Below are positions 1-7,404 of a stretch of DNA of 39,353 nucleotides, piece after piece. This DNA is from Pseudoalteromonas sp. MMG007. GTDB lineage: Bacteria; Pseudomonadota; Gammaproteobacteria; Enterobacterales; Alteromonadaceae. The first letter of the stretch is position 1. Each line of letters begins with the position of its first letter. The stretch spans positions 1 to 39,353 of the forward strand of contig NZ_JAGJEI010000021.1 in the NCBI RefSeq assembly GCF_018100985.1. Direction: 5' to 3'. The position numbers were made by a program, and so were the translations under genes. The notes under the pieces were generated by a model. That model ran no database searches and had not been told where the DNA came from. It saw nothing but the letters and a program-made list of their open reading frames with translations.

Positions 1-18
1 ACAGATTTTTACGCAAGC

Positions 19-34
19 GTTTTATCGATAAAAC
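19..34. promoter_or_regulatory. Perfect 16-nt palindrome, possible operator
   Basis: GTTTTATCGATAAAAC reads the same on both strands and sits in the gene-free first 189 bases. A central CG in an even palindrome is common for LacI-type operators, but it could also be a chance AT-rich palindrome. The gene it would control lies outside the window, to the left. The rest of 1-189 shows no gene. Confidence 0.25.
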
Positions 35-189
35 TTCAAATAAAACACTGTTCGTTGAGTATTTGAGCTAAACACAATAAAAAAACAACATAACCAGCAC
101 TTTATTAACATTTTATACCTTTTAAAATTGTTTGTTATAGCTTGCTCTATCAAATAATAATGTCTTTGATCTGCTATTAAGCCATATAT

Positions 190-3117
190 CTAAAAGCTAT
201 AGTTAAAACCAGCGTAATAACGACGACCTGAGTAGCTAGTATTGAGTAATCGTGCATCGGTGTCATTTCCTAAACGCGTTACTGATTCAGATTTAGTTAA
301 ATTAATAACCGCTGCAGTAAAGCTAAGCCCATCGTATAAATTTACGGATGCATTTACATCGAGTTGTTCGTAAGGGTCTTGGTATACATTTAACCCGCTA
401 TTTAAACCGAGTACTGTTTCTCCTCGCTTATTATAAGAAGCACGTACATTAAAATAATCAGCTTCGTAATAAACAGATGTATTGTACTGATATTTAGCGC
501 TGCCAATTAGTGGCGATTGACCGAACGCTTCGCCATTTATAGTAACGTCTGCTTTATTAGTTTTGTTATAGGTATAGTTTGCGTAAAACCCGAAGCCATT
601 ATCAAATGCATGCTGAATAAATACTTCCACGCCTTTTGATACTGCATCGGTGCCATTACCCACAGTGCTGTAGGGTGAAATAGTAATAGTACCACTATCT
701 ACTATGTTGGTTTTTCCTGCAAAGCTTTGCTGTGCATTTATTACAAGCGGTACGACAAAGTTATCGACCTTTTTGTAAAATAGTGCCAAACCTACTGCTG
801 AGCCTTCGCTGTAATAATACTCAATAGATAAATCGCTCTGTACTGACTCAAACGGTTTTAAGTTTTTATTACCACCGCTGCCACTAAAACCAGGAAGCTC
901 GTTAAATGCAGATCTATCATTTGCCCATTCATCCGATACAAATGTAATACGCTGCTGCGCACCTAAATCGCCGTAATCAGGACGCGACATTCCTTTTGCA
1001 ATTGCTCCACGAACAACCAAATCATCGGTAGCATCCCACGCAATATTAAAGCTTGGCAAAATTTGAGTGTCTTTATTTTGCTGAGTGACTAATTGATAGT
1101 CTTCTACAAAGCGAGCGTCACCTGTTACTGGCTCCCCTGTTTCATCATTTGTATGATCTAATTGATAGGTATACAGGTCGGTTGATGAAGTAAATGTTTT
1201 AGTTTGTACTATGCGTACGCCCAAATTACCTCTTACTTCACTAAACTCAAAATCACCTTGAATATAAAAAGCAGATATTTTTTCTTCTATATCGTAAACA
1301 AAGTTATCTTCAATTCGCGTATATGGGTTGTAGTTAGCTGTCACTAAATCACGATACTTGTCCCAGTCAACACTTGGCATTTGGTTTATGCCAAACCCAC
1401 CTATGATATTTGTTTGATTAGTAAATACATCTTGTGCCAGCGGCATCCCACCATTCCATTGATAACTATCGAACTGCGTTATTCCTTGCTCACTCGCTTC
1501 ACCTGCAGCAATATCAAAATTAGGATCTAAAAAAAAAGTATTACCTGTTTCTCTATGAAGCGTCGCATGGCGATATTTAGCGCCTGTTCTAATGGTTTTT
1601 AAAAAGCCCCAGTCAACATAAAAATCGACATCTGCTTGATAGTAGTCTTCTTCAAGCTCACTGCGTACAAAGCTTGAGTTTGATGAACCCGCATCACGCC
1701 CACCACCAATACCATTTTGTAAGTTAGCGAGTGTGTTTGGATCAATATTAAGTGATACGTTATCTTGCTCTAGTGACCAACCAGCTGTTTGAGCTGCGTT
1801 TTGTATAGTCGCTGCGCTTTCGCCCGCGTTAGAACTTTTATACGCCGCTTCCCAGCTTTCCTTAGGGCCACCCTCTGATTGTGTGTTACCAATTACAAAG
1901 CGTGCTTTGAAGTTATCACCCTCGTAAGTTAAATTAAAATCAAACGTTTCTGAAGTTGACTCTTCTCGCACATAGCTTCCGCGCATCCACGGAAACTGCA
2001 TATCATTTTCGACGCCGCTTGCCATAGCATCGTACTGCATACCTGTTGCAATAGTGCCTGTTTCGTCGAGATTAACCGCCGTTAAAAAGTCTGGGTTGAG
2101 TGACCATTCAGGTATATCAATTACAGACTCAGTTCGGTCTTGCCCGAGTGTAAAACCAAAATAATTAAAACCTAGCTCTAAGCGATTTGTTGGCCGCCAC
2201 TGCGTACTAAATTGAACCCCTTCGCGCTCACGTTTTTCGTTCAGTACTGAGCCACGCACTACTTGCGGAAACCACACCCCATCGTAACTATTACCACTTG
2301 CATCATTTATCGTATCCCAGCCATTGTTGTTATCAACTGCGTTACCAGTAATATCAGTAGGTTGGCCGTCACCAGTATAGCGCCATACATTTGCATCGGT
2401 ACCACCTGAGAGCGTTCTATTTGTTCGCTCTTGATAGGTATAACCCACTAAAATGCCAAAATTTTCATCATTGTTTTTCCACGAATACAACCCAGTAAAT
2501 TGCGGTTCATACTCTTTGGAAACATCGGCGTAAGTGCTTTCTACATTAAATACACCTGAGTTCGCCTCCATACTCAATGGCTTTCGGCTATGCATTAATA
2601 CAGTACCGCCAACACCACCTTCGTCTAATCGTGCTTCTGGCGATTTAAATACTTCAACGCTTTCAATCATAGAAGAAGGTAGTAATGTGTAATCAAAAGA
2701 ACGCGAAGGCTCGCCCGGCGAAGACGCAATAAAATTACCATTGAGCTGAGTAAACGTAAGCTCAGACGATAAACCACGAATACTCACCGACGCACCTTCC
2801 CCGCCATCACGTTCAATAACGACACCTGGTACACGTTGTAATGAGTCAGCCACATTTTTATCAGGGAACTTACCAATATCCTCAGCAGTAATTGCATCTA
2901 CTACAGATCCCGACATACGCTTAACATCTAAATTTTCGGCCATGCTGGAACGTATTCCGCGTACTTCTATTACTTCTATCTCTTTTTTATTTATTGCATT
3001 TAAAGCTTCTTGATCTGCATAGGCGTAACCTGAACCAAGCGCTGAAAGTGCAGATAAATAAAGTGATGATTTAGAAAGTTTTGAAAAAGGGAGTGAAAAA
3101 TGGCGTGTTAATAACAT
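190..3117 (-). CDS. TonB-dependent outer-membrane receptor
   Basis: This is a ligand-gated outer-membrane importer of the long TonB-dependent receptor type common in Alteromonadales. A signal peptide ending AYA precedes a TonB-box-like stretch (IEVIEVRG). The plug domain follows, with DIGKFPDKNVADSLQRVPGV and the GGEGASVSIRGL motif typical of the TIGR01782 group, then a barrel of roughly 800 residues ending in an aromatic residue (NYSF). The open frame can be extended to a TTG at 3153. I prefer the ATG at 3117 because it gives a normal-length signal peptide, but neither start has a good ribosome binding site. There is no STN domain, so it is a transporter and not a signal transducer. The substrate cannot be told from sequence. 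A pair of TTACGTAA palindromes lies upstream at 3177-3197. Confidence 0.93.
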   Translation of the reverse strand: MLLTRHFSLPFSKLSKSSLYLSALSALGSGYAYADQEALNAINKKEIEVIEVRGIRSSMAENLDVKRMSGSVVDAITAEDIGKFPDKNVADSLQRVPGVVIERDGGEGASVSIRGLSSELTFTQLNGNFIASSPGEPSRSFDYTLLPSSMIESVEVFKSPEARLDEGGVGGTVLMHSRKPLSMEANSGVFNVESTYADVSKEYEPQFTGLYSWKNNDENFGILVGYTYQERTNRTLSGGTDANVWRYTGDGQPTDITGNAVDNNNGWDTINDASGNSYDGVWFPQVVRGSVLNEKREREGVQFSTQWRPTNRLELGFNYFGFTLGQDRTESVIDIPEWSLNPDFLTAVNLDETGTIATGMQYDAMASGVENDMQFPWMRGSYVREESTSETFDFNLTYEGDNFKARFVIGNTQSEGGPKESWEAAYKSSNAGESAATIQNAAQTAGWSLEQDNVSLNIDPNTLANLQNGIGGGRDAGSSNSSFVRSELEEDYYQADVDFYVDWGFLKTIRTGAKYRHATLHRETGNTFFLDPNFDIAAGEASEQGITQFDSYQWNGGMPLAQDVFTNQTNIIGGFGINQMPSVDWDKYRDLVTANYNPYTRIEDNFVYDIEEKISAFYIQGDFEFSEVRGNLGVRIVQTKTFTSSTDLYTYQLDHTNDETGEPVTGDARFVEDYQLVTQQNKDTQILPSFNIAWDATDDLVVRGAIAKGMSRPDYGDLGAQQRITFVSDEWANDRSAFNELPGFSGSGGNKNLKPFESVQSDLSIEYYYSEGSAVGLALFYKKVDNFVVPLVINAQQSFAGKTNIVDSGTITISPYSTVGNGTDAVSKGVEVFIQHAFDNGFGFYANYTYNKTNKADVTINGEAFGQSPLIGSAKYQYNTSVYYEADYFNVRASYNKRGETVLGLNSGLNVYQDPYEQLDVNASVNLYDGLSFTAAVINLTKSESVTRLGNDTDARLLNTSYSGRRYYAGFNYSF

Positions 3118-3176
3118 GAGAGAGGCTGTTCCATTTAAACTTGCTTTGCACAAGCTAAAGCAAATAGTTAATCCTT

Positions 3177-3197
3177 TTACGTAATTATGTTACGTAA
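3177..3197. promoter_or_regulatory. Two TTACGTAA palindromes 13 bp apart, candidate operator
   Basis: The 8-nt palindrome TTACGTAA occurs at 3177-3184 and again at 3190-3197, so the centres are 13 bp apart. Both lie in the short spacer upstream of the TonB receptor gene. A further palindrome, GCAAATTTGC, is at 3200-3209. Repeated symmetric half-sites at a promoter suggest a binding site for a dimeric repressor or activator. The regulator is unknown. Confidence 0.4.
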
Positions 3198-3286
3198 TGG
3201 CAAATTTGCGCCAATTTTACACAGCCAAACTTAATCGTTTGTTAACGCAAATAAAAAATAGATTATTAAACAGCCATTACTGTTAA

Positions 3287-3991
3287 TTATTTTAAAGATA
3301 TACTTTTAATAACTTCACTAAGCTTTAAAAGGGTTGGTTTTCCTCCTAAATAATTTGTATCAATATGATAGCTATTGCCAATCCAAAATGGCGTTTTAGT
3401 TGAATTATGCCCATGAATAGAAAAATCAACGCCATCACTGCTTATTATTTTATCGTGCTTAACTACATCACGATCCCACAGTAACGACTCTACAACCGTT
3501 GACTTATCATCGGGGTAATTATTCCAATCCCATATTTTAGGAAATGTGTGAGATAAACCAATTTTGTAACCACGATAATCGAGTATTATCGAAAGCGGCT
3601 TACTTAAAAGCGCATTACACATAACTTTAAGCTTTTCACTTGAAATTGACTTGTGCCAATTACCACCATTTGCTGTCCATAATTTATATGCAGCTTTATC
3701 GTTACTCGATAACGACTCAAGCATTAAATGCTCATGATTACCTAAAACCATAAATGCATTAATGGCCTGAAGGTAAGAGAATAAATCCGGGGTTTGCTCA
3801 CCTCGATCAACAAAATCGCCTAAGCAAAATAAAAAATCTATTTGCGGGTCAAAATTTACTTTATTAAGTTCATGCTTTAAGGCGGGTAAGTCACCATCAA
3901 GATCGCCTACAACAAATACGCGACAATCATTATCTAGCGACATTACGTGTTTAGAGGGTGCACTTTGGATAGCGTTAGTACCTATTTTCAA
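3287..3991 (-). CDS. PPP-family metallophosphatase (lambda phosphatase/PrpE-like) with altered GDxHG motif
   Basis: A 234-residue calcineurin-like phosphoesterase of the small PPP type, which hydrolyses phosphoproteins or bis-nucleosyl polyphosphates in the cytoplasm. Three of the usual motifs are intact: GDFVDRG (metal bridging), GNHEH (active-site Asn-His), and late histidines in SHTFPK and HGHN. The first motif, normally GDxHG, reads GDLDG here, with aspartate replacing the metal-binding histidine; I checked this in the nucleotides around 3892-3906. The start is a TTG preceded by a good AGGAG about 6 nt upstream. It lies 5' of the TonB receptor on the same strand, with a 133-170 bp spacer. 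Specific substrate unknown. Activity may be altered by the Asp. Confidence 0.85.
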   Translation of the reverse strand: MKIGTNAIQSAPSKHVMSLDNDCRVFVVGDLDGDLPALKHELNKVNFDPQIDFLFCLGDFVDRGEQTPDLFSYLQAINAFMVLGNHEHLMLESLSSNDKAAYKLWTANGGNWHKSISSEKLKVMCNALLSKPLSIILDYRGYKIGLSHTFPKIWDWNNYPDDKSTVVESLLWDRDVVKHDKIISSDGVDFSIHGHNSTKTPFWIGNSYHIDTNYLGGKPTLLKLSEVIKSISLK

Positions 3992-4190
3992 AATAGACTC
4001 CTATAAATCTAACCCTATATCTAGATTAAACGTTGAGTTTATAAAGTACTAAAGTAACACACTATAATTAACATTTAATGAAGCTAAAATAATATTGGCC
4101 TCTCGGGGTTGAAGTATGTTCAAGTTATAAGCAACCTTAGAGGAAACTATATTTGTACTATATTGTGATCAGTTGAAAGGTTTATTAACG

Positions 4191-4436
4191 CTAACTAGTT
4201 AACCTGACATACTTTTGAGCTAGTTCATCGAGGTTTTCACGATTATTAGGATCGGGCTTTATACAATTAATTGGGCATACAATAACGCACGTAGGATTAT
4301 CATAATGCCCTACACATTCTGTGCACTTTGCAGAGTCTATTTGATAAATTTTAGGCCCCATATAAATGGCCGTATTCGGGCACTCGGCAACACAAATATC
4401 GCAGTTAATGCATTTATTATTTATAAGTAAAGCCAC
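4191..4436 (-). CDS. yfhL: YfhL-family 4Fe-4S dicluster ferredoxin
   Basis: An 81-residue bacterial ferredoxin carrying two cysteine clusters: CINCDICVAECP near residue 9, and CTECVGHYDNPTCVIVCP near residue 38. The inserted GHYDxPTC between cysteines of the second cluster is the hallmark of the YfhL/Allochromatium-type 2[4Fe-4S] ferredoxins, and length and N terminus (MALLI..KCINCD) agree with E. coli YfhL. It is a cytoplasmic low-potential electron carrier. The start is GTG, with an AAGGG about 6 nt upstream. It appears to be a single gene, with spacers of about 200 bp on its left and 430 bp on its right. Confidence 0.92.
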   Translation of the reverse strand: MALLINNKCINCDICVAECPNTAIYMGPKIYQIDSAKCTECVGHYDNPTCVIVCPINCIKPDPNNRENLDELAQKYVRLTS

Positions 4437-4865
4437 TTTTTACCCTTTTTCAATTAAAATCATTATAAGACAAAAAGATGAGAAAAATTACAGCTGTGTT
4501 GAGGCTAATTTACACTCAACATTAGCTTAGTAAAAAGCCACAATTTTTAATTTTTTGGTGTGAGATACAGCCGCGAATTATGCCTGTTTTCTCTGTTGCT
4601 TTGTTGATCTCAATCAATAAAAATCGCCTTAAGGCCTCTATTTGTGAAGGTAATAGCAAAGCTAATAAATTTTTATCTAAATCGTCCTGTGGTCGCGCTT
4701 ACCTATAGCTATATACCGCTGTCTTTGCTTGCAAACCCTACAAAGTGCTTTTACTACGTGGTGCAGATTGATTTCTTCTAAGAGCAGGGGTATCAAAAAT
4801 ATCTTATGCTTTTCGCTCAGTGGCGACCACTTTAGAACGTGACTTATTTTTAGTCTCATTCAATA
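4437..4865. other. 429-bp stretch without an intact gene, containing decayed reading frames
   Basis: The spacer between the ferredoxin gene and the receiver-domain gene holds no convincing intact gene. Read on the minus strand it contains a relic of an FtsZ C-terminal tail (4738-4863). An unassigned 57-codon open frame lies at about 4522-4692, without an ATG or Shine-Dalgarno site. An alternative-frame open stretch of 60 codons (4677-4859) overlaps the relic. The 8-nt arms GTGGTCGC and GCGACCAC occur near 4688-4695 and 4823-4830, and GCCTTAAGGC is a perfect palindrome at 4626-4635. I read the whole as degenerate sequence. Confidence 0.6.
4738..4863 (-). pseudogene. Relic of an FtsZ-like C-terminal linker and tail peptide
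   Basis: In one minus-strand frame the codons from 4803 to 4741 read DIFDTPALRRNQSAPRSK followed by three residues and a TAG. The intact FtsZ-like gene at 5235-6332 ends DIFDIPAFIRNQAPAPSGK; 12 of about 18 positions agree, and the DNA is recognisably similar too. The codon immediately before the match is TAA (4804-4806), one change away from CAA. The frame before that (SRSKVVATERKA) looks like a charged linker. The relic starts right after the stop codon of the receiver-domain gene. It is most simply the remains of a second copy of the FtsZ-like gene, or of its 3' end. A homology search is needed to be certain. Confidence 0.6.
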
Positions 4866-5159
4866 TTAATGCTTAGCCAGTAAATTAATTTGTGCAATTG
4901 CGCATTCCATTTTAATTCGTGCTGAGCTATTAGCTGAATGGACGGCTATTATCGGTGGTACAAAGCCATCAATAAACACTGCCCGCTCAATCCAAAGTAA
5001 AACGTCATAGCCAGTGCCTTTATTATCATTTCCTAAATCATGATCAAGGCTGAGCTGTTTTACTTTGCCGCTCTGCAAAAGTGCAACCACTTCATCAGGC
5101 CAATAGGCTCGTAACCAACCGGCTGGTGTTTCTCTTTCATCATCTAAATATATATTCAT
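4866..5159 (-). CDS. Cyclic-phosphate processing receiver-domain (cpRec-like) protein
   Basis: A 97-residue stand-alone domain with the features of the cpRec family, a receiver-fold group proposed to act on nucleotide cyclic phosphates in RNA-repair and conflict settings. Visible motifs are the N-terminal LDDERETP, LSLDHDLG around residue 37, TGYDVLLWIE around residue 49, and VHSANSSARIKMECAI near the C terminus. These replace the phospho-acceptor signature of ordinary response regulators, so it is probably not a two-component regulator. It lies 75 bp downstream of the FtsZ-like gene on the same strand. The spacer carries a small TTCAGA/TCTGAA inverted repeat at 5184-5196. The ribosome binding site is weak. 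The functional role in the cell is unknown. Confidence 0.75.
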   Translation of the reverse strand: MNIYLDDERETPAGWLRAYWPDEVVALLQSGKVKQLSLDHDLGNDNKGTGYDVLLWIERAVFIDGFVPPIIAVHSANSSARIKMECAIAQINLLAKH

Positions 5160-5234
5160 AGGTTTATCTCACTGAAAAATTTATTCAGACTCTGAAAACA
5201 ATAACTAACAACCCTTTAAGCTATATAATAATAG

Positions 5235-6332
5235 TTATTTTCCAGATGGTGCTGGAGCTTGATTACGTATAAACGCTGGTATGTCAAAAATATCAGAAGT
5301 TTGAGGTTTAGCCCTTGCAGCTGGCGATTGTTCGACTTCGCTACTAGGCGCATTATTGAAAGGTTCAACAATCATCTTAGCGCTTGCATCGGTTGCGATG
5401 ATCAACAGCTCATAGTTAGTCGCTAGGCTTTCTATTTTTGATACACCACAAATAACTAACGCATTAGGGCTTACCTGCTGACGTACTGTATCGGTAATCA
5501 GGTTATAACTACCTAGTGAAATTTCATCTTTGCAATTTACTTGTATTATCACACCTGTACTTGATGACATATCAACTTGATTAACCAGCGGATTGTTAAG
5601 TGCACTATCAAGCGCAGTAGTAAGCTCGCTTTCTTCATCGCATTTACCAACACCTAGTACAGCATCTCCCTGGCAATCCATAATTTTAGCAAAGTCATTT
5701 AAATCAACGTTTATTAAGCCTTGATAGCAAAGCATATCGATTAATGATTTTATGATTGAGTGGAGTATTTGGTTTGAGTGTTTAAACGCATCAAATAAGC
5801 CAATATCATTACCTAGCACTTCAATGAGTTGATCGTTTGGGAGCGTAATAACCGCATTAGCATACTCTTTGAGTTCATTTAGACCAGTTTGCGCTATATT
5901 GCTTCTAAACTCACCTTCACTACTAAATGGTAATGTAGCAACAAATATAATCGGCTTACCTTGCTCACTAGCAAGTTGTGCAATATAAGGGCTAGCGCCA
6001 GTCCCAGTACCACCACCCAACCCCATTGCACACAGTATGATATCGCAGCCATTAATAAGCGTTAAAAGCTGCTCTTTACTTTCTTCCGCGGCTTGCAGCC
6101 CTATTTTAGGGTCGGCGCCGGCACCATACCCATGCGTAAGCTCAGCACCTATAAGCACTACTTCATCACTTTGTGTATGCTTAAGCACTACTTTGTCGGT
6201 ATTAACACTATACAGGTGAGCCTGTTCAGACTCACGTTGCTCAAAAATACTGTTAAGCGTATTACAACCGCACCCACCAATACCAAATACACCGATTGAT
6301 AAACCATCATTTTGCTGAATTAATTGAAACAT
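5235..6332 (-). CDS. FtsZ paralogue (tubulin-like GTPase) outside the dcw cluster
   Basis: A 365-residue FtsZ homologue. The nucleotide-binding signature is GLGGGTGTGAS near residue 105, and the T1 loop reads GGCGCN where typical FtsZ has GGGGGN. PNDQLI follows, then the T7 synergy loop GLINVDLNDF, which keeps both acidic residues needed for GTP hydrolysis across the polymer interface. After the core comes a short, about 35-residue linker, then DIFDIPAFIRNQ, which matches the FtsA/ZipA-binding tail peptide of canonical FtsZ. It should therefore polymerise and may join or modulate the Z ring. None of the division and wall genes that flank the normal ftsZ are nearby, so I take it as a second copy. 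A strong AAGGAG (6343-6348) precedes the ATG. A hairpin separates it from the WYL gene upstream. Confidence 0.9.
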   Translation of the reverse strand: MFQLIQQNDGLSIGVFGIGGCGCNTLNSIFEQRESEQAHLYSVNTDKVVLKHTQSDEVVLIGAELTHGYGAGADPKIGLQAAEESKEQLLTLINGCDIILCAMGLGGGTGTGASPYIAQLASEQGKPIIFVATLPFSSEGEFRSNIAQTGLNELKEYANAVITLPNDQLIEVLGNDIGLFDAFKHSNQILHSIIKSLIDMLCYQGLINVDLNDFAKIMDCQGDAVLGVGKCDEESELTTALDSALNNPLVNQVDMSSSTGVIIQVNCKDEISLGSYNLITDTVRQQVSPNALVICGVSKIESLATNYELLIIATDASAKMIVEPFNNAPSSEVEQSPAARAKPQTSDIFDIPAFIRNQAPAPSGK

Positions 6333-6372
6333 AATCTAATCACTCCTTAACTTTTAAAGGAGCATAACAAAT

Positions 6373-6397
6373 AGGTACGTCAAAAATTGACGCACCT
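6373..6397. terminator. 11-bp hairpin between the WYL regulator and the FtsZ-like gene
   Basis: AGGTACGTCAA (6373-6383) and TTGACGCACCT (6387-6397) pair around an AAA loop with a single non-Watson-Crick position. On the minus strand it follows the WYL gene stop at once and precedes ATTTGTT, a weak U-rich run. It may be a terminator or an attenuator, or an operator with dyad symmetry. Its position suggests the FtsZ-like gene is at least partly uncoupled from the genes upstream. Confidence 0.5.
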
Positions 6398-6410
6398 AAG
6401 TTGATTAACG

Positions 6411-7385
6411 TTATTGATAGTTACTAGCAGCCGCTTTAAGCTTTGTGGTAATTCTCTTCCTAATGCGCTCAGGTTGTATGACTTCAAGCCAATGAGCACA
6501 TTTAAATAGCTCATCGGTTAGTTGTTCCGTATCAATAGCCTGGTAGGTAAGTAATACGTTTTTATCGTCAATTTGTTGCTTGTCAGTCTGCTCACCAAGC
6601 TCAATAAACCCTTGATTAACTGCAGAATGACTGGGTACTTTTACAATTAACTCAATCGCTTCTTGCGACATGCCTTTGTTAATCGCACTACGTAACGACT
6701 TTAACTGCTCATTGCTTGGCTCTCGTCGTGTCTTTTGCAAAATGTGTACATTACGAATGCGGTAAACCGGCATCTGGTAACATTTATCGTGAAGCTCTCC
6801 CACCATAAACTGCGCCATTAAAACGCCGCCTTGCTCGACTAAGTTATAAAAGCTCAATTCAGCAAATTTTAGCCAATATGCCTCATCATAAAGCACCCTA
6901 TAAAGCTCAGCGCTCACCGCACGCTTATGCTTAATCGCATGCTCAATTTGCGCAACTAATTTGCTATCAATATTCACTTTTAACGGTGGTTTTGGCAGGG
7001 TTGAAAGCCAATCGGGCAAATGGCCATTAAAACGTTTTAGCGCCTGCTCTGCTTTAATACGTACCGACTGTTTAACATCTCTGGGGACAGATTGCGGTAG
7101 TAACTGCTCTAGCAACAAGTAATGTTGAGCCACTTCACTGCCCATTATTTTCGCATTACCACCTCGCCACTGCGCATTGATAGACCAACCATACGGTTTA
7201 CTGCGTGTATCTTTTTCAATACCGAAGCACTCTTGCTCGTATAATGATTGAAGATCTCTCTGTAGCATGCGAATTGAAATATCAAAGTCACGTTCAAGCA
7301 ATTTTTGCTGCAACTGGTGGGTCGAAATAGAGCTTGGCGCTATTGGCACAAGCTCTAAAATGGATAAATGGCGGTGTGAGATCAT
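6411..7385 (-). CDS. WYL-domain transcriptional regulator
   Basis: A 324-residue protein with an N-terminal helix-turn-helix (residues about 1-65, including the recognition-helix-like ISIRMLQRDLQSL), a middle WYL-like domain (about 150-235, VLMAQFMVGELHDKCYQMPVYRIRNVHIL), and a C-terminal WCX extension. The last part, ELFKCAHWLEVIQPERIRKRI, follows the usual WCX pattern. The classical W-Y-L triplet itself is degenerate. WYL regulators often bind a nucleic-acid-like ligand and control defence or DNA-damage genes. Only 19 bp separate it from the nuclease-like gene upstream, so these two are probably co-transcribed. No Shine-Dalgarno site is visible before the ATG, consistent with coupling to the upstream gene. 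Confidence 0.85.
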   Translation of the reverse strand: MISHRHLSILELVPIAPSSISTHQLQQKLLERDFDISIRMLQRDLQSLYEQECFGIEKDTRSKPYGWSINAQWRGGNAKIMGSEVAQHYLLLEQLLPQSVPRDVKQSVRIKAEQALKRFNGHLPDWLSTLPKPPLKVNIDSKLVAQIEHAIKHKRAVSAELYRVLYDEAYWLKFAELSFYNLVEQGGVLMAQFMVGELHDKCYQMPVYRIRNVHILQKTRREPSNEQLKSLRSAINKGMSQEAIELIVKVPSHSAVNQGFIELGEQTDKQQIDDKNVLLTYQAIDTEQLTDELFKCAHWLEVIQPERIRKRITTKLKAAASNYQ

Positions 7386-7404
7386 TATATTAAATGGTGT
7401 GGAG

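Noticed and set aside
4677..4859. 60-codon open frame on the minus strand right after the receiver-domain gene
   Set aside because: No Shine-Dalgarno site and no recognisable family; it overlaps, in another frame, the FtsZ-tail relic, which explains the sequence better.
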